A stretch of DNA of 64,000 bases from an uncultured Acidobacteriota bacterium. Its GTDB lineage: Bacteria; Acidobacteriota; Terriglobia; Bryobacterales; Bryobacteraceae. Below are positions 1-10,722 of the stretch, piece by piece. The first letter of the stretch is position 1, and each line of letters opens with the position of its first letter. Location of the stretch: contig CADEFM010000003.1 in the NCBI GenBank assembly GCA_902826605.1, positions 186,001-250,000 of the forward strand, written 5' to 3'. The notes below the pieces were generated by a model. That model worked only from the letters and a program-made list of their open reading frames with translations, did not search any database and was not told the origin of the DNA. Position numbers and translations under genes: made by a program.

Positions 1-913
1 CGATCGCAGCCAACACGCGTTGCCGTACGGGTTCCGTAAACGCGCGGACGCTGATTTCCAGCGTGACCTCGTCGGGAATGACATTGGCCTGCGCGCCCCC
101 GTGGATTGATCCAACGGTGATTACAACCGGATCGACGGGGTTGTTTTCGCGCGAGACAATCGTCTGCAGAGACAGAACTACCTTGGCGGCCAGTACCACC
201 GGATCGATAGTGTTGTGGGGCATCGCGCTGTGACCTCCGCGTCCGACGACGGTCAGACTTACGGTGGTGGACGTCGCACGGAAAACGCCCGCGTGATAGC
301 CGATAGTGCCGGACGGCATGGTGTCATCGTCGTGAAGGCTGAGCGCGTAGTCGGGCTTAGGGAAGCGCTGGAACAGGCCATCCTTCAGCAGGGCCGCTGC
401 GCCCCGGCCGCCTTCCTCCGCGGGCTGCCCAACTAGCATCAGCGTGCCGTGCCAGCGATCGCGGTGCTCCGCCATCCACTTGGCCGTGCCCGCCCATGCC
501 GACATGTGCAAATCATGTCCGCAAGCGTGCATCACGGGAATGCTCTGTCCGGCGTCGTTCTTTGTTGTGACATGGCTCGCAAACGGCGAGCCGGTTTTTT
601 CCTCCACGGGCAATGCGTCGAGCTCAGTGCGCAGCATCACCGTGGGCCCTGAGCCATTTTTTAACAGCGCCACAACGCCGGTGCCGCCAACACCAGTGGT
701 GACTTCGTAACCGAGTGCCTTCACGCGCCCCGCGAGCTTAACGGAAGTTTGCTTCTCCTGAAAGCCAAGTTCGGGATTTTGATGGAGATCGCGATAGAGC
801 GCAGCAAGGTCTGGGTAAAGAGCCGTGATCTCGACCGGCGACGGTCCTTGTGCCGACGCAGCGGAAATGCAGGCAATGAGAGTTGCTGTCGAGGCATTGA
901 GCCTATGGTTCAC
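1..913 (-). CDS. M20-family metallo-amidohydrolase, 3' end outside the window
   Basis: About 304 residues are visible; the C-terminus lies before position 1. The protein resembles the M20D aminoacylase/N-acyl-amino-acid amidohydrolase group (HipO-like), which cleaves N-acyl or N-carbamoyl amides with a two-metal centre. Visible motifs are LRTELDALP near residue 95, MHACGHDLH near 128 and PAEE near 164, all typical metal-binding or catalytic stretches. The GTG at 911-913 is preferred because an in-frame TGA lies six codons upstream and the first 22 residues form a signal peptide ending ASAQG, so the enzyme is probably exported. It is divergent from the sensor kinase at 984. Substrate cannot be predicted. 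Confidence 0.9.
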   Translation of the reverse strand, partial: MNHRLNASTATLIACISAASAQGPSPVEITALYPDLAALYRDLHQNPELGFQEKQTSVKLAGRVKALGYEVTTGVGGTGVVALLKNGSGPTVMLRTELDALPVEEKTGSPFASHVTTKNDAGQSIPVMHACGHDLHMSAWAGTAKWMAEHRDRWHGTLMLVGQPAEEGGRGAAALLKDGLFQRFPKPDYALSLHDDDTMPSGTIGYHAGVFRATSTTVSLTVVGRGGHSAMPHNTIDPVVLAAKVVLSLQTIVSRENNPVDPVVITVGSIHGGAQANVIPDEVTLEISVRAFTEPVRQRVLAAI

Positions 914-983
914 GGATTCGATTGTACCTCAAGTGCAGGATTTGATCGGCACGGGGGGGACCCTTCGGTAGAATAGAACTTGA

Positions 984-2222
984 GTGCCCACCTTCTTGCC
1001 GCCCGCGTGGCGCCGTTATTTCCGCCCACAGGATTTCGTATGGCTGCTGCTGTTTTCAGCGCTTGCGGTGTTCAGCCCAGATCGAAGCTCCGTCGTCATT
1101 TTTCTGCTGGCCGCGCTGGGACTGGTGCAGGTGTTGGAGGTGCGTATCGGTGCGCGAATTTCGGTAGTTCTCAAGCTCGCACTGTGTTACTTCCTGATCG
1201 GATTCAGCGGAGGTCTCTCCAGCAGCTTCTACCTGATCCTGCTACTGCCGGTGATCTCCGGAGCAACGGCATTCGGACTGTGGGGTACGGGAGCGACCGC
1301 CCTGCTGGCATGCGCCGTGTATCTGTCTTTCCTGGTATTCGTGGGTGAGGATCAATTCATCCCAGACGATCAACAACTGGAATTGATCCTGCGTGCGATC
1401 TTTCTTCCCGTGGTGGGATATCTCACGCATGAGCTCGCGCGCTCGAATCGTCTGGAGGCAAGTAAAGCGCAAGCTGCCGCGGAAGGCTTGGTGCGCGCCA
1501 ATCGGAGCCTGCAGGAGGCCGAGGCTCAGGTCCGGCGAGCGGATCGTCTGGCTGCACTGGGCCATTTGACGGCGGGACTCGCTCACGAGTTACGCAATCC
1601 GCTAGGGACCATGAAAACATCTGCGGAGCTGCTGAGCCGCAAGGTATCTGAGGAGAACGAAGTGGCGCGGGAGATGGCTCGTTACATTGCCGAAGAGGTG
1701 GACCGCACCAATTCTTTGATCACGCGGTTTCTGGATTTTGCCCGCCCGCAACATTTGCGGCTGGAAAGTTGCGATTTAGCGAGCCTGATGGATGACGCCA
1801 TTGTGCGTTTCGAACGAGAGCGCACCGGGACGGGCACGGGGGTGACGATTTCCAAAAATTACTCTCCGGACGTGCCTCCGGTGATGTTGGATCGCGAGCT
1901 AATGGAGCACGTCATCGCTAACCTTCTTCAGAACGCCGTGCAAGCAAGCACTCCGGGAAGCGTGGTTACAGTAAAGACTCAACTGGCCGGTCCTTTGGCT
2001 GAGATTGCGGTTATCGATCGCGGCTCTGGTATTGAACAGAAGAACCTGGAGAACATTTTCAATCCGTTTTTCACCACCAAGCCGGATGGAATCGGATTCG
2101 GTCTGGCGATTGTGCAGAAGATCGTTGACGAACACGGAGGGCGTATTGTAGTGGAAAGCACCCACGGGGAAGGCAGCGTATTCCGTGTACAGTTGCCTTT
2201 GCACGCGGTGAGCGCAAAATAA
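984..2222 (+). CDS. NtrB-like membrane sensor histidine kinase
   Basis: This 412-residue kinase has about four to five hydrophobic segments in residues 18-148, then a short coiled linker, then a HisKA domain with the H-box AHELRNPLGT (phospho-acceptor His201). A HATPase domain follows, with N-box HVIANLLQNAVQAS, G1 DRGSGIEQ and G2 GFGLAIV. The membrane part, not a periplasmic domain, probably senses the signal. It starts at GTG 984 and is followed seven bases later by its partner regulator, so the two form one operon. The kinase should phosphorylate the neighbouring sigma-54 activator; the stimulus is unknown. Confidence 0.92.
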   Translation: MPTFLPPAWRRYFRPQDFVWLLLFSALAVFSPDRSSVVIFLLAALGLVQVLEVRIGARISVVLKLALCYFLIGFSGGLSSSFYLILLLPVISGATAFGLWGTGATALLACAVYLSFLVFVGEDQFIPDDQQLELILRAIFLPVVGYLTHELARSNRLEASKAQAAAEGLVRANRSLQEAEAQVRRADRLAALGHLTAGLAHELRNPLGTMKTSAELLSRKVSEENEVAREMARYIAEEVDRTNSLITRFLDFARPQHLRLESCDLASLMDDAIVRFERERTGTGTGVTISKNYSPDVPPVMLDRELMEHVIANLLQNAVQASTPGSVVTVKTQLAGPLAEIAVIDRGSGIEQKNLENIFNPFFTTKPDGIGFGLAIVQKIVDEHGGRIVVESTHGEGSVFRVQLPLHAVSAK

Positions 2223-2229
2223 GGAGAGC

Positions 2230-3564
2230 ATGCCTCAAAAAACCATTCTGGTGATCGAAGACGAAGAAAAGCACCGGCGAGTTCTGGGACTGCATCTCTC
2301 CGGAGCCGGCTATGCCGTGAAGGCCGCCGGCACCGCGGAGGAAGGTTGGAAACTCGCAGGCGAATGCGACCTGGTTCTGACCGATCTCAAGCTGCCCGGA
2401 ATGGACGGCCTGGAATTGCTGGAAAAAGTCAGGCAGCAAAATTCCCGCACCCCGGTCATTGTGATGTCGGCGTTCGGCACGGTGGAGGACGCCGTGGAGG
2501 CCATGAAGCGCGGCGCTGTGGATTTCCTTCCCAAACCATTTTCCCTCGATCATTTAAGCGTAGTGGTGGAGAAGGCGCTGGAAGTAAGTCAATTACGCGA
2601 TGAAAATCGCGAGTTGAGGGAAGCGCTGGGACAGCGCTATCAGTTCGAAAGTATCATCGGCAACAGTCAGGCCATGCAGGACATATTCGCGACGGTCACA
2701 CGCGTTGCCCCTACCCGCGCCACTGTGCTGCTGGCGGGTGAGAGCGGTGTAGGCAAGGACATGATCGCGCGTGCCATCCATCAACATTCGCCCCGCAAGG
2801 ACCGGCCGTTCGTCAAGATCAATTGCACGGCTATACCGGAAAATCTGATGGAGAGCGAATTATTCGGCTATGAAAAAGGCGCATTCACCGGCGCCAATAC
2901 GTCGAAACCCGGAAAGTTCGAACAAGCCGATACCGGCACGGTGATGCTGGATGAAATAGGTGATGTTCCCAATTCGGTTCAAGTGAAACTGCTGCGCGTG
3001 CTGCAGGAGCGTGAGTTCGAACGCCTGGGCAGTAACAAAACCATGCACACGGACGTCCGCGTGATCGCGGCCACCAACGTGGATTTGCGAGCTGCGCTCG
3101 AGCAGGGAACGTTTCGGGAAGACTTATATTACCGATTGAATGTGGTGCCCATTAATATCCCGTCGCTGCGTGAGCGGAAAGAAGATATCCCATACCTCGT
3201 ACGGCACTTCGCCGAAAAATTCAACGGCGATGTCAGCGAAGGAGCGCTGGAGCGGCTAATGGCGTATCACTGGCCGGGCAATGTGCGCGAACTGGAGAAC
3301 GTCGTCGAACGCAGCATCCTGCTGGCCCGTGGCCCGCGCGTGGAGGCGGATGACGTAAAGATCGATACTGCACCCGGTCGCACAAGAGCATTGACCGCAT
3401 CCGACGCGTTCCTTCCCGAAGGCATGACGCTCGATCAATACGAGCAATCCATCCTGCGGGAAGCGCTGAAACGTGCGAATGGAAATAAGAGCCAGGCGGC
3501 CCGTTTACTTGGCCTCACCCGCAATGCGTTGCGCTACCGTCTGACTCAAATGGGCATTGAATAA
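2230..3564 (+). CDS. NtrC-family sigma-54-dependent response regulator
   Basis: The 444-residue protein has a receiver domain (E10, D11, phospho-acceptor D52 in VLTDLKLPGMDG, K102 in FLPKPF). An AAA+ domain follows with Walker A GESGVGKD (170-177), the sigma-54 contact loop GAFTGA (217-222) and Walker B VMLDEI (238-243). It ends in a Fis-type helix-turn-helix (SQAARLLGLTRNALRYRL). It therefore activates transcription with RNA polymerase-sigma-54 once phosphorylated by the kinase just upstream. A clear ribosome site (AAGGAG) overlaps the kinase stop. Targets are not evident: I saw no convincing -24/-12 promoter next to it. Confidence 0.95.
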   Translation: MPQKTILVIEDEEKHRRVLGLHLSGAGYAVKAAGTAEEGWKLAGECDLVLTDLKLPGMDGLELLEKVRQQNSRTPVIVMSAFGTVEDAVEAMKRGAVDFLPKPFSLDHLSVVVEKALEVSQLRDENRELREALGQRYQFESIIGNSQAMQDIFATVTRVAPTRATVLLAGESGVGKDMIARAIHQHSPRKDRPFVKINCTAIPENLMESELFGYEKGAFTGANTSKPGKFEQADTGTVMLDEIGDVPNSVQVKLLRVLQEREFERLGSNKTMHTDVRVIAATNVDLRAALEQGTFREDLYYRLNVVPINIPSLRERKEDIPYLVRHFAEKFNGDVSEGALERLMAYHWPGNVRELENVVERSILLARGPRVEADDVKIDTAPGRTRALTASDAFLPEGMTLDQYEQSILREALKRANGNKSQAARLLGLTRNALRYRLTQMGIE

Positions 3565-3575
3565 GAAGTTACACT

Positions 3576-6500
3576 TCAGCCCTGCACGAAGACTTGATCA
3601 TGCAGAATGATATCCGGGGTGATCTTGCCCGTAAGCATTTGATCGATGCTCAGCTTGCCGCCTTGGATCACCGTGGTGCGGACGCGCGCCGAGACGCCGG
3701 AGCCGTCGAGGGTGTCATCAAACACCTTGGCCGCCTCCATGAACAGAAGCGTCGCCAGAGGCCGTGAAGCGCCGTTCATGTGCGGGTGGCTGCCGAAGGC
3801 GTGTTGAAACGCATTCGCGAGATCCCCGCCGAACTTGGCAAGATGTTCCAAGGCTTTCCCGGGCCTGGTTTGCGCGGATTCACGGAAGCGCGCCATCTCA
3901 ACCCCGATTTTGGCGGCATTCCTCACCAGGCTCGATTCCAAGGTGAGCAGCGAGACCAATTGTTCGGGCAGAGAGGAACCCGCGAATCGCGGTTTGAGCG
4001 CCGTCTCGATGGTGTCGTTGATCTCACTGGGAGCGTACATTTTCACCGTGTCAGCGAAACCAGGAATGCTTTTCAGCAGGGTTGCAATGGATTCCATCCT
4101 CCGCGACAACGCTTGAACGGTATGTGGGTCTCTGGCCATGGCGCGAATCCGGCCGACGTCCCGGTAGTCCCAATACACGTCGCTATCGGTATTGAATTTC
4201 TGGACGCCTCCGCCGCGGTTCAATTGAATGGAAGTACTTACAGGCAGACAGGCATACACAATGGGTGCAGCAGCAGATGCGATGTCCTTATAGCGCGCCG
4301 GATCGGAGAAAAAATAGAAGCTGACCAGTTCCTTGAGCTTCGCCTGCAGCGCGCGGGAAAGTTTGCAATAAAGCTTGTCCTTACGATGCATCGGAGATTT
4401 TGTCCAGGCCTTGAGATACGCGGGAGGCGCAGCCAGATCCAGGGTGAACAGCGTGTCGCCGATATACTCAGAACCAGAGTTAGGATCTTTGCCGTCCAGA
4501 AGTTTGTCGAGGTTTGTCACCCACTCAGACAAGCTGGAAGCATTGGTGAACACCGATGGCATGTAGCGGTCCAATAAAGGCTGTATTTCCTGGCGAAGTT
4601 GCGTCGCGCGCATCTTTGCCACCGCCCGTTCCATGCGATAGAAATAACGGAAGGGGCTGTCCTTCCAGACATGCACTTCCTGGGTCGGACTTGAGGGCAT
4701 GGACGCAGCCACAGTTAGAGCGCTGTCCCTTCCGCTGCGCGCGCCAAAAAGACTTTTACGCTCTGCAGCTTCATCGGTTGCGTTCAGACTGTAGACCAGC
4801 ACGCGTCCACCATCCTCTGCCACTTGGAGTTTGGCGGTCGAATTAGTCATCGATGCGAAGGTGATAGCGCCAAACGGCATCGTCAGATCGCTGGATATGT
4901 TGCGCCTGAGGTTGTGCGTGAACTCAGCGGTATGCAAGGTTACGCCGTCCTCGGCGTTTAGCAAGAGTCCGCCAAAATCGCCGTCCACTGCTTTCGACAG
5001 CAGCGCACTCACCCCCGGCTTGGATAAGTCGAAGCTTATGTCCAGCAATGCGGTTTTCATGGTATTGCGTGCGTACGTCCCAGCGAAGGAAAACTCTTGT
5101 TCCTTCTTGGCGGAGTTCAGCGCCACGTCATAGAACTCGTCCACATGCGCAAGAACGGATCGCATGGCATTCTGAATGTTTGCCAGATCCTCCATCAGAA
5201 CATTCTGTTTTCCCAGGAATTCCGCTACGCGGTTTTTCAACAGATTGTCGAGTTTATCGAAATCGGTTTGATTCACAACTTCTAAGACACGGTCAACATG
5301 AATCTTTTCGCGGACGAAATCCAGTAGTTGCTGAAGTGTGGCGCCCTCCATTAGCGTCAGCGCACAACTTGCCAGCCCCTTTGCTTTCTGAGCTAATTCG
5401 ATATTGTTCAATACTCCAATCAGGGGACCGATCCCTGCTTCCAGGAAACGTCCAATCGGGGTTCGCTCAAATCCGGCCTCGGATAGCACGCCAGTGAAGA
5501 CATCCCGCAGGTGAGCCTCCCCGTCAGTCTCCGCGATTGTCTTTAGTATTACTTGCAAACCATTGATTTCGAAGTGATCTAAAGAGAGCAGCATGCTAGT
5601 CAGTTCATGGCCGCCGTTCTCAACCAGCGTTTCAAACGTTTGAACATACGCGATCAGTTTTTGGCGTCCCTCTTCGTAAATCTTCCCGATCGCTTCCTGC
5701 GACAAGCCTGTAGGGTTTTCGATCCCCTTGCCGCCGAGATCCATGATGACTCCTGCGAGTTTGTCCTGAAGGCTGGTCGTAGAATTGACGAAGGCGCGGG
5801 TTTCTTTAAACACTTCGAAGATCTGGTTTTCGTTTAAGCCAAAAATGGCTGACACTAGATCCTCCGCTTTGTTCTTGGGGTCAAAAAATGGCGGGAGCTT
5901 GGACTCAAACCCGGCCCTGGCTTCCAGCGCGAAGTTCCAGCCGTTCTTCGCCATCTTGAACAGACGAAGACGCACCGATTGAGCATCGGTTTCCCGGCCC
6001 AAAACCAACGCAAAGTTTCCGCTGGCCTCGAAACCCACAGTAGCGTTCGCGCCCAACTGTACTCTCAATCCGATGTCGCCTCTCAGGGCGCCTCCGGGGA
6101 TCTCGCGAATCCACGAGAAATCGTAGCCCGCATGCAGTCCCGCAATGAAAGCGATGGAGCCACTTACTTCCGCGACCAGCCATGTTCCGGGCGCCAGATC
6201 ATTCGCTTCCGTCACCTGAAAAGGCAGGGACCAACTGCGAAAGGTATCTTCGAATACTTGCTGAGCCTTTTCGGAATCGTGGAACCGGTGCAGTACCGCG
6301 AATAGACCGCGACCTTCGCTGGTACCACCGAACGTCGCCACGGCGCCGGCACCCAACGCTACCGCGCCTCTTGCCGATCCTTTCAAGTCGTATTCTGCGC
6401 GCAGGAGGACATAGCGAGTCGCATCGCGATCCGCCAGTTTTAGTCCTTCCACCAGGTCGGGAGAGGGCGCGATAGCTTTGATGGCGTCGGCGGCATCCAC

Positions 6501-6743
6501 ATAAACGCCGATTCCGAATGCTGAGTCCGCGCCGCCGCTAAACTCGACTTTGCCCCTTCCAGACTCATCGCCGAACTGAACCTTGCCGCCGTCTCTCGCC
6601 AAGGCCGTAATGTTGCCCAGGACGATCTCGCCCCGAGGTAAAATGTCGGTGTGGCTGATAAGGGCGTTCGTCCACTGAGGCGCGCCGGGGGAAACGAGTT
6701 CAAGCGATACATCGGCTTGATCCGCGAGAACCTTCCGATTCAA
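3576..6743 (-). CDS. Large hypothetical protein, 1055 residues
   Basis: I do not recognise this protein. The first 280 residues are glycine- and beta-rich (for example GGADSAFGIGVYVDA and GGALRGDIGLRVQLGANATVGFEA), suggesting beta-sheet or barrel-like repeats. Residues about 290-560 and 720-1000 are long amphipathic helices. There is no signal peptide, membrane helix or known catalytic motif. The only in-frame start after the upstream stop is TTG at 6743, which lacks a ribosome site. An ATG in a different frame lies 52 bases upstream, so the N-terminus may be misplaced or frameshifted. It converges on the NtrC-like gene and stands alone. Its length and lack of internal stops make it a real gene. 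Confidence 0.75.
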   Translation of the reverse strand: MNRKVLADQADVSLELVSPGAPQWTNALISHTDILPRGEIVLGNITALARDGGKVQFGDESGRGKVEFSGGADSAFGIGVYVDAADAIKAIAPSPDLVEGLKLADRDATRYVLLRAEYDLKGSARGAVALGAGAVATFGGTSEGRGLFAVLHRFHDSEKAQQVFEDTFRSWSLPFQVTEANDLAPGTWLVAEVSGSIAFIAGLHAGYDFSWIREIPGGALRGDIGLRVQLGANATVGFEASGNFALVLGRETDAQSVRLRLFKMAKNGWNFALEARAGFESKLPPFFDPKNKAEDLVSAIFGLNENQIFEVFKETRAFVNSTTSLQDKLAGVIMDLGGKGIENPTGLSQEAIGKIYEEGRQKLIAYVQTFETLVENGGHELTSMLLSLDHFEINGLQVILKTIAETDGEAHLRDVFTGVLSEAGFERTPIGRFLEAGIGPLIGVLNNIELAQKAKGLASCALTLMEGATLQQLLDFVREKIHVDRVLEVVNQTDFDKLDNLLKNRVAEFLGKQNVLMEDLANIQNAMRSVLAHVDEFYDVALNSAKKEQEFSFAGTYARNTMKTALLDISFDLSKPGVSALLSKAVDGDFGGLLLNAEDGVTLHTAEFTHNLRRNISSDLTMPFGAITFASMTNSTAKLQVAEDGGRVLVYSLNATDEAAERKSLFGARSGRDSALTVAASMPSSPTQEVHVWKDSPFRYFYRMERAVAKMRATQLRQEIQPLLDRYMPSVFTNASSLSEWVTNLDKLLDGKDPNSGSEYIGDTLFTLDLAAPPAYLKAWTKSPMHRKDKLYCKLSRALQAKLKELVSFYFFSDPARYKDIASAAAPIVYACLPVSTSIQLNRGGGVQKFNTDSDVYWDYRDVGRIRAMARDPHTVQALSRRMESIATLLKSIPGFADTVKMYAPSEINDTIETALKPRFAGSSLPEQLVSLLTLESSLVRNAAKIGVEMARFRESAQTRPGKALEHLAKFGGDLANAFQHAFGSHPHMNGASRPLATLLFMEAAKVFDDTLDGSGVSARVRTTVIQGGKLSIDQMLTGKITPDIILHDQVFVQG

Positions 6744-6859
6744 GGAAAATGTACAGATCGGTGGCGTAAGAGGAGGACCATATTTCCTCCATTTACTGAA
6801 TAGTCAGCGGACGAAATATATCATATTCCCCAAGCAATTACCAGCGCGTTAACGCCGAT

Positions 6860-7810
<951 letters not shown>

Positions 7811-7919
7811 CTAGGTATTATACCGCGAGGAAGCTTTGGCCTTGCGCACCCGGGCGTGTGTGTTCCCCGTGGAGGATAGTTGCGATTTGTCTTTGCAGTG
7901 TGCTCACATCAGTTACAGC

Positions 7920-8774
7920 ATGAAGCTGTACCTACCATTGTTGACGCTGGTCTTGATCGGTGAACCAGCGCTGAGCGCTCAACAGTCAGTTCGCTGGAAT
8001 GGACCCAGCAAGCCAGTTTACGTCGTGACACGAAATCGCTATGCGGGCGGCTTTACACCCGAAGGCCCAACGGCGCGTCTTGGCGATTTACTCATGATTG
8101 AAATTTGGAACCCCGAGCGCCAAAAAGCCGCTAAGTACAAAAATGGGGAACGTTTGTCTCTGTTTGCCGGTGCACAACGCGTGGGAACTGTAACACCCAC
8201 CAGAGTGACACCTCTGCAATGTGATTCGTCTGCTGCCTTGGTTTCCGCCGATACAGGTTTGCGCTTCTCGCCAAGCACTTTTGCTTTAGCGACAAACGCG
8301 CCGGAAGTGAGATCCCATCAAAGCACCCGCCGGGAACCCACGGTTTTGGAACGTGATCGCGCCTTCCGCATGGCGACTTCCGAATTCAGAAGGCGGGGGT
8401 TCGCTGCGGCGGTCGCCACAAGCGCAAAAATCGAGCATCTTGATATTACGGATGTGGACGGGCGCGGGAAGGGACTGATGGTCGGCTCCGCCGCGTCCAC
8501 AACCAAGAACGCCCGCCATCAACTGTTTTTCATCGCCGGGGGCTATGAACCGCATCACACGATTGAGTTGTCGAGCTATCACCGCGCCACAGATCTAGAC
8601 GACGGCAAAGACTCACGAAATCTCGTTTTCGCTGACCAACTGGATCTCGACGGCGACGGAACAGATGAGCTGATTGTAGAAATGCAGGGCTATGAAAACG
8701 AAGCATTCTGGATCTACCATCGACGGAACGGATTATGGGTCCAAGTGTGGACCGGCGGGCAGGGCAGTTGCTGA
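7920..8774 (+). CDS. Secreted hypothetical protein with Asp-rich repeats
   Basis: The start at 7920 is preferred because it places a signal peptide (MKLYLPLLTLVLIGEPALSA) at the N-terminus; an upstream in-frame ATG at 7836 would bury it. The mature protein has two segments, HLDITDVDGRGKG and QLDLDGDGTDELIVE, which look like calcium-binding DxDxDG/FG-GAP-type loops, and an aromatic C-terminus. No enzyme motif is visible. It converges with trigger factor, with 18 bases between the stops. Function is unknown; an envelope or extracytoplasmic role is inferred only from the signal peptide. Confidence 0.7.
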   Translation: MKLYLPLLTLVLIGEPALSAQQSVRWNGPSKPVYVVTRNRYAGGFTPEGPTARLGDLLMIEIWNPERQKAAKYKNGERLSLFAGAQRVGTVTPTRVTPLQCDSSAALVSADTGLRFSPSTFALATNAPEVRSHQSTRREPTVLERDRAFRMATSEFRRRGFAAAVATSAKIEHLDITDVDGRGKGLMVGSAASTTKNARHQLFFIAGGYEPHHTIELSSYHRATDLDDGKDSRNLVFADQLDLDGDGTDELIVEMQGYENEAFWIYHRRNGLWVQVWTGGQGSC

Positions 8775-8792
8775 AACCTACCACTGTGAGCG

Positions 8793-10133
8793 CTAGGCTT
8801 CTGTGGCGTCGACAGTTGGTTCTTCCACGGACGCGCCTTTCTCGGGCTCTTCGCTCTTCGGCGGTTCAGGCTTCGGTGCTTCCTTACGTGCTTTGTCGAA
8901 CAGGAAGCTGAGCACTTTTTCGGTGCGGATCTGCCCGGCGATGCGGTCGAGGGTGCCGTCCTTTTGAAGCTTGGCCCGCACAGCGGCTACCGGTTCGCGC
9001 TGCTGGCGCGCGAACCGCTGGACCTCGCGGTCCACATCTTCCTGCGTCGGCACTATGGCTTCACGGTCGGCGATCTTGTCTAGGATGAGCGAGGCGCGTA
9101 CATCGCGCGTGGCGCGTTCCTGCTGGGCCGCGCGGACCTTCTGCCAATCCAGCTTCAACTGGCGCGGGTCCACGCCCTGTGCGGCGAGCTGCTGGAGCTG
9201 ATTGTTCAGAGTCACCTCAATCTGCCTGTCCACAAAGACGTCGGGCACGGCGAAGGTATGCTCGGTCACCAGTTTTTCAATGATGTGGTGTTTGCTGTCA
9301 TCCTGGGCGGCGTGCTCGCGTTCATGCAAGATGGACTTGCGGATGGCCTCTTTTAATTCATCAAGGGATTGATAATCGCCCAGATCTTTGGCGAACTCGT
9401 CGTTGGCTTCGGGAAGCTCTTTGCGCCGAACCGCCTTGACGGTCGCCTTAAACTTTACGGTCCGCCCTGCCAGAGTCGCACGGTCATAATCCGCCGGATA
9501 GGTCACTTCGAATTCGCGCGATTCCTCCGGTGACGCTCCACGCAGGTTCTCGGTAAACACCGGCAGCGTGGCTTCGTCCCCAATCTTCAGCGTAAGCTCA
9601 TCCTGCTGGACCTTCTCTTCCACCCCTGAGATGCTTTCGAGCGAAATGACGGCATAGTCGCCATCGGCCAGCGGACGGGGATCTTCATTTACATATTCGG
9701 CCTTGCGTTCACGCACTTCGTTGATACGGGCGTCGACATCGGCATCGCTGACCACCGGTTCCGCGTAGGCGACCGTAACGCCGGTGTATTCGCCAAGTTC
9801 GAACGCCGGCGCGACCTCAAATTCCGCCTTGAACTTGAGCGGCTCCCCAGCATGAAAGTGCAAGTCGCTGATATTTGGTTGGCTAACGACCTCCAAATGG
9901 TCCTGCTCAAACGCGGCGTTCAAAAACCTCGGGACCAGCTTTTCAAGCGCATCCTGACGGATATCGCCGGCAAAGCGGGCCCGCACGATACCCAGCGGAG
10001 CTTTACCGGGACGGAACCCTGGCAGGCGAGCCTTTCCCTGGATGGCGGCCGCGGCGCGCTCGGTTTCTTTCTCGACTTCCTCTAAGGGAACGGTGATTTC
10101 GAGGGAATGTTTGCAACCTTCGATCAGAGCCAT
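8793..10133 (-). CDS. tig: Trigger factor, ribosome-associated chaperone
   Basis: The protein binds near the ribosomal exit tunnel and assists folding of nascent chains. The N-terminal ribosome-docking signature GFRPGKAP is at residues 39-46. A central FKBP-like prolyl isomerase domain spans about 155-240, and a long helical C-terminal chaperone domain ends in a charged, proline- and glutamate-rich tail. The length of 446 residues is normal. The usual downstream clpP/clpX genes are not adjacent. Confidence 0.95.
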   Translation of the reverse strand: MALIEGCKHSLEITVPLEEVEKETERAAAAIQGKARLPGFRPGKAPLGIVRARFAGDIRQDALEKLVPRFLNAAFEQDHLEVVSQPNISDLHFHAGEPLKFKAEFEVAPAFELGEYTGVTVAYAEPVVSDADVDARINEVRERKAEYVNEDPRPLADGDYAVISLESISGVEEKVQQDELTLKIGDEATLPVFTENLRGASPEESREFEVTYPADYDRATLAGRTVKFKATVKAVRRKELPEANDEFAKDLGDYQSLDELKEAIRKSILHEREHAAQDDSKHHIIEKLVTEHTFAVPDVFVDRQIEVTLNNQLQQLAAQGVDPRQLKLDWQKVRAAQQERATRDVRASLILDKIADREAIVPTQEDVDREVQRFARQQREPVAAVRAKLQKDGTLDRIAGQIRTEKVLSFLFDKARKEAPKPEPPKSEEPEKGASVEEPTVDATEA

Positions 10134-10206
10134 TTTGTATCAGTTTATCAGTAAAGGCCGGTGCTCCTGAGCCGCTTCTTAGCCCTGCCCGCGTGCCTAG
10201 CGCATT

Positions 10207-10416
10207 ATGACGGTAAATAGGCTACATGTTGCAGGTTCCACAATCAAAGCGTCACACGATCCAGTCATTGAAATCTACAAGAAAGATATCGACCGGGCTC
10301 TCGTTCGCCGAAATTTGCAGCGAACCGTTACGGAGCGCTTCGAAGCGGCGATGGCATTACAACGGTTCGCCGACGAGCTGCGCCGAGCCGGCCGCGAGGC
10401 TCGGAAGGAGCCGTAA
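10207..10416 (+). CDS. Small helical protein upstream of nucleotidyltransferase
   Basis: The 69-residue product is charged and helical (KDIDRALVRRNLQRTVTERF, then ALQRFADELRRAGR). Its second half matches the pattern of the next small gene: D-x-TL/AL, then L-x-x-T-x-x-ER, then a helix ending EELR-x-A-x-R. The two therefore look like paralogues or related domains. It lies 79 bases before that gene, on the same strand, and ahead of the nucleotidyltransferase at 10719. The function is unknown. A regulatory or antitoxin-like partner role is possible but unproven. Confidence 0.55.
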   Translation: MTVNRLHVAGSTIKASHDPVIEIYKKDIDRALVRRNLQRTVTERFEAAMALQRFADELRRAGREARKEP

Positions 10417-10494
10417 CGCGCGGCGGTTAGGGTCGGCAGTTTGGGCGAGCGCCGGTACAGCGCAACTGGACCCGCCGAACGTTACGATAAAGAC

Positions 10495-10722
10495 ATGGAG
10501 ATGCTGCAGCCCTTGACGCGTGAGCAACTACGCCGCGCCGAGGAGCGCCTTCGCCACCCCGCACCCGGAAGCCGTATCGAAACCGCACAACGATATGGCG
10601 TTGACCTTACATTGCTGATCAGTCAATTGCGGCTCACTCCCGCGGAACGGGTCCGTAAACTGCACGATGCCGCAATGGCCGCCGAGGAACTTCGCGGGGC
10701 CGCGCGCTGTGTCCGGACATGA
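10495..10722 (+). CDS. Small helical partner protein of nucleotidyltransferase
   Basis: The ATG at 10495 gives a 75-residue product (MEMLQPLTREQLRRAEERLR...). A TTG 54 bases upstream is less likely. The second half, DLTLLISQLRLTPAERVRKL followed by a helix ending EELRGAAR, is the same small motif found in the preceding gene. Its stop overlaps the start of the nucleotidyltransferase gene by four bases (ATGA), so the two are translationally coupled. Such tight pairing of a short helical protein with a minimal nucleotidyltransferase resembles toxin-antitoxin organisation; this is inference. Confidence 0.7.
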   Translation: MEMLQPLTREQLRRAEERLRHPAPGSRIETAQRYGVDLTLLISQLRLTPAERVRKLHDAAMAAEELRGAARCVRT

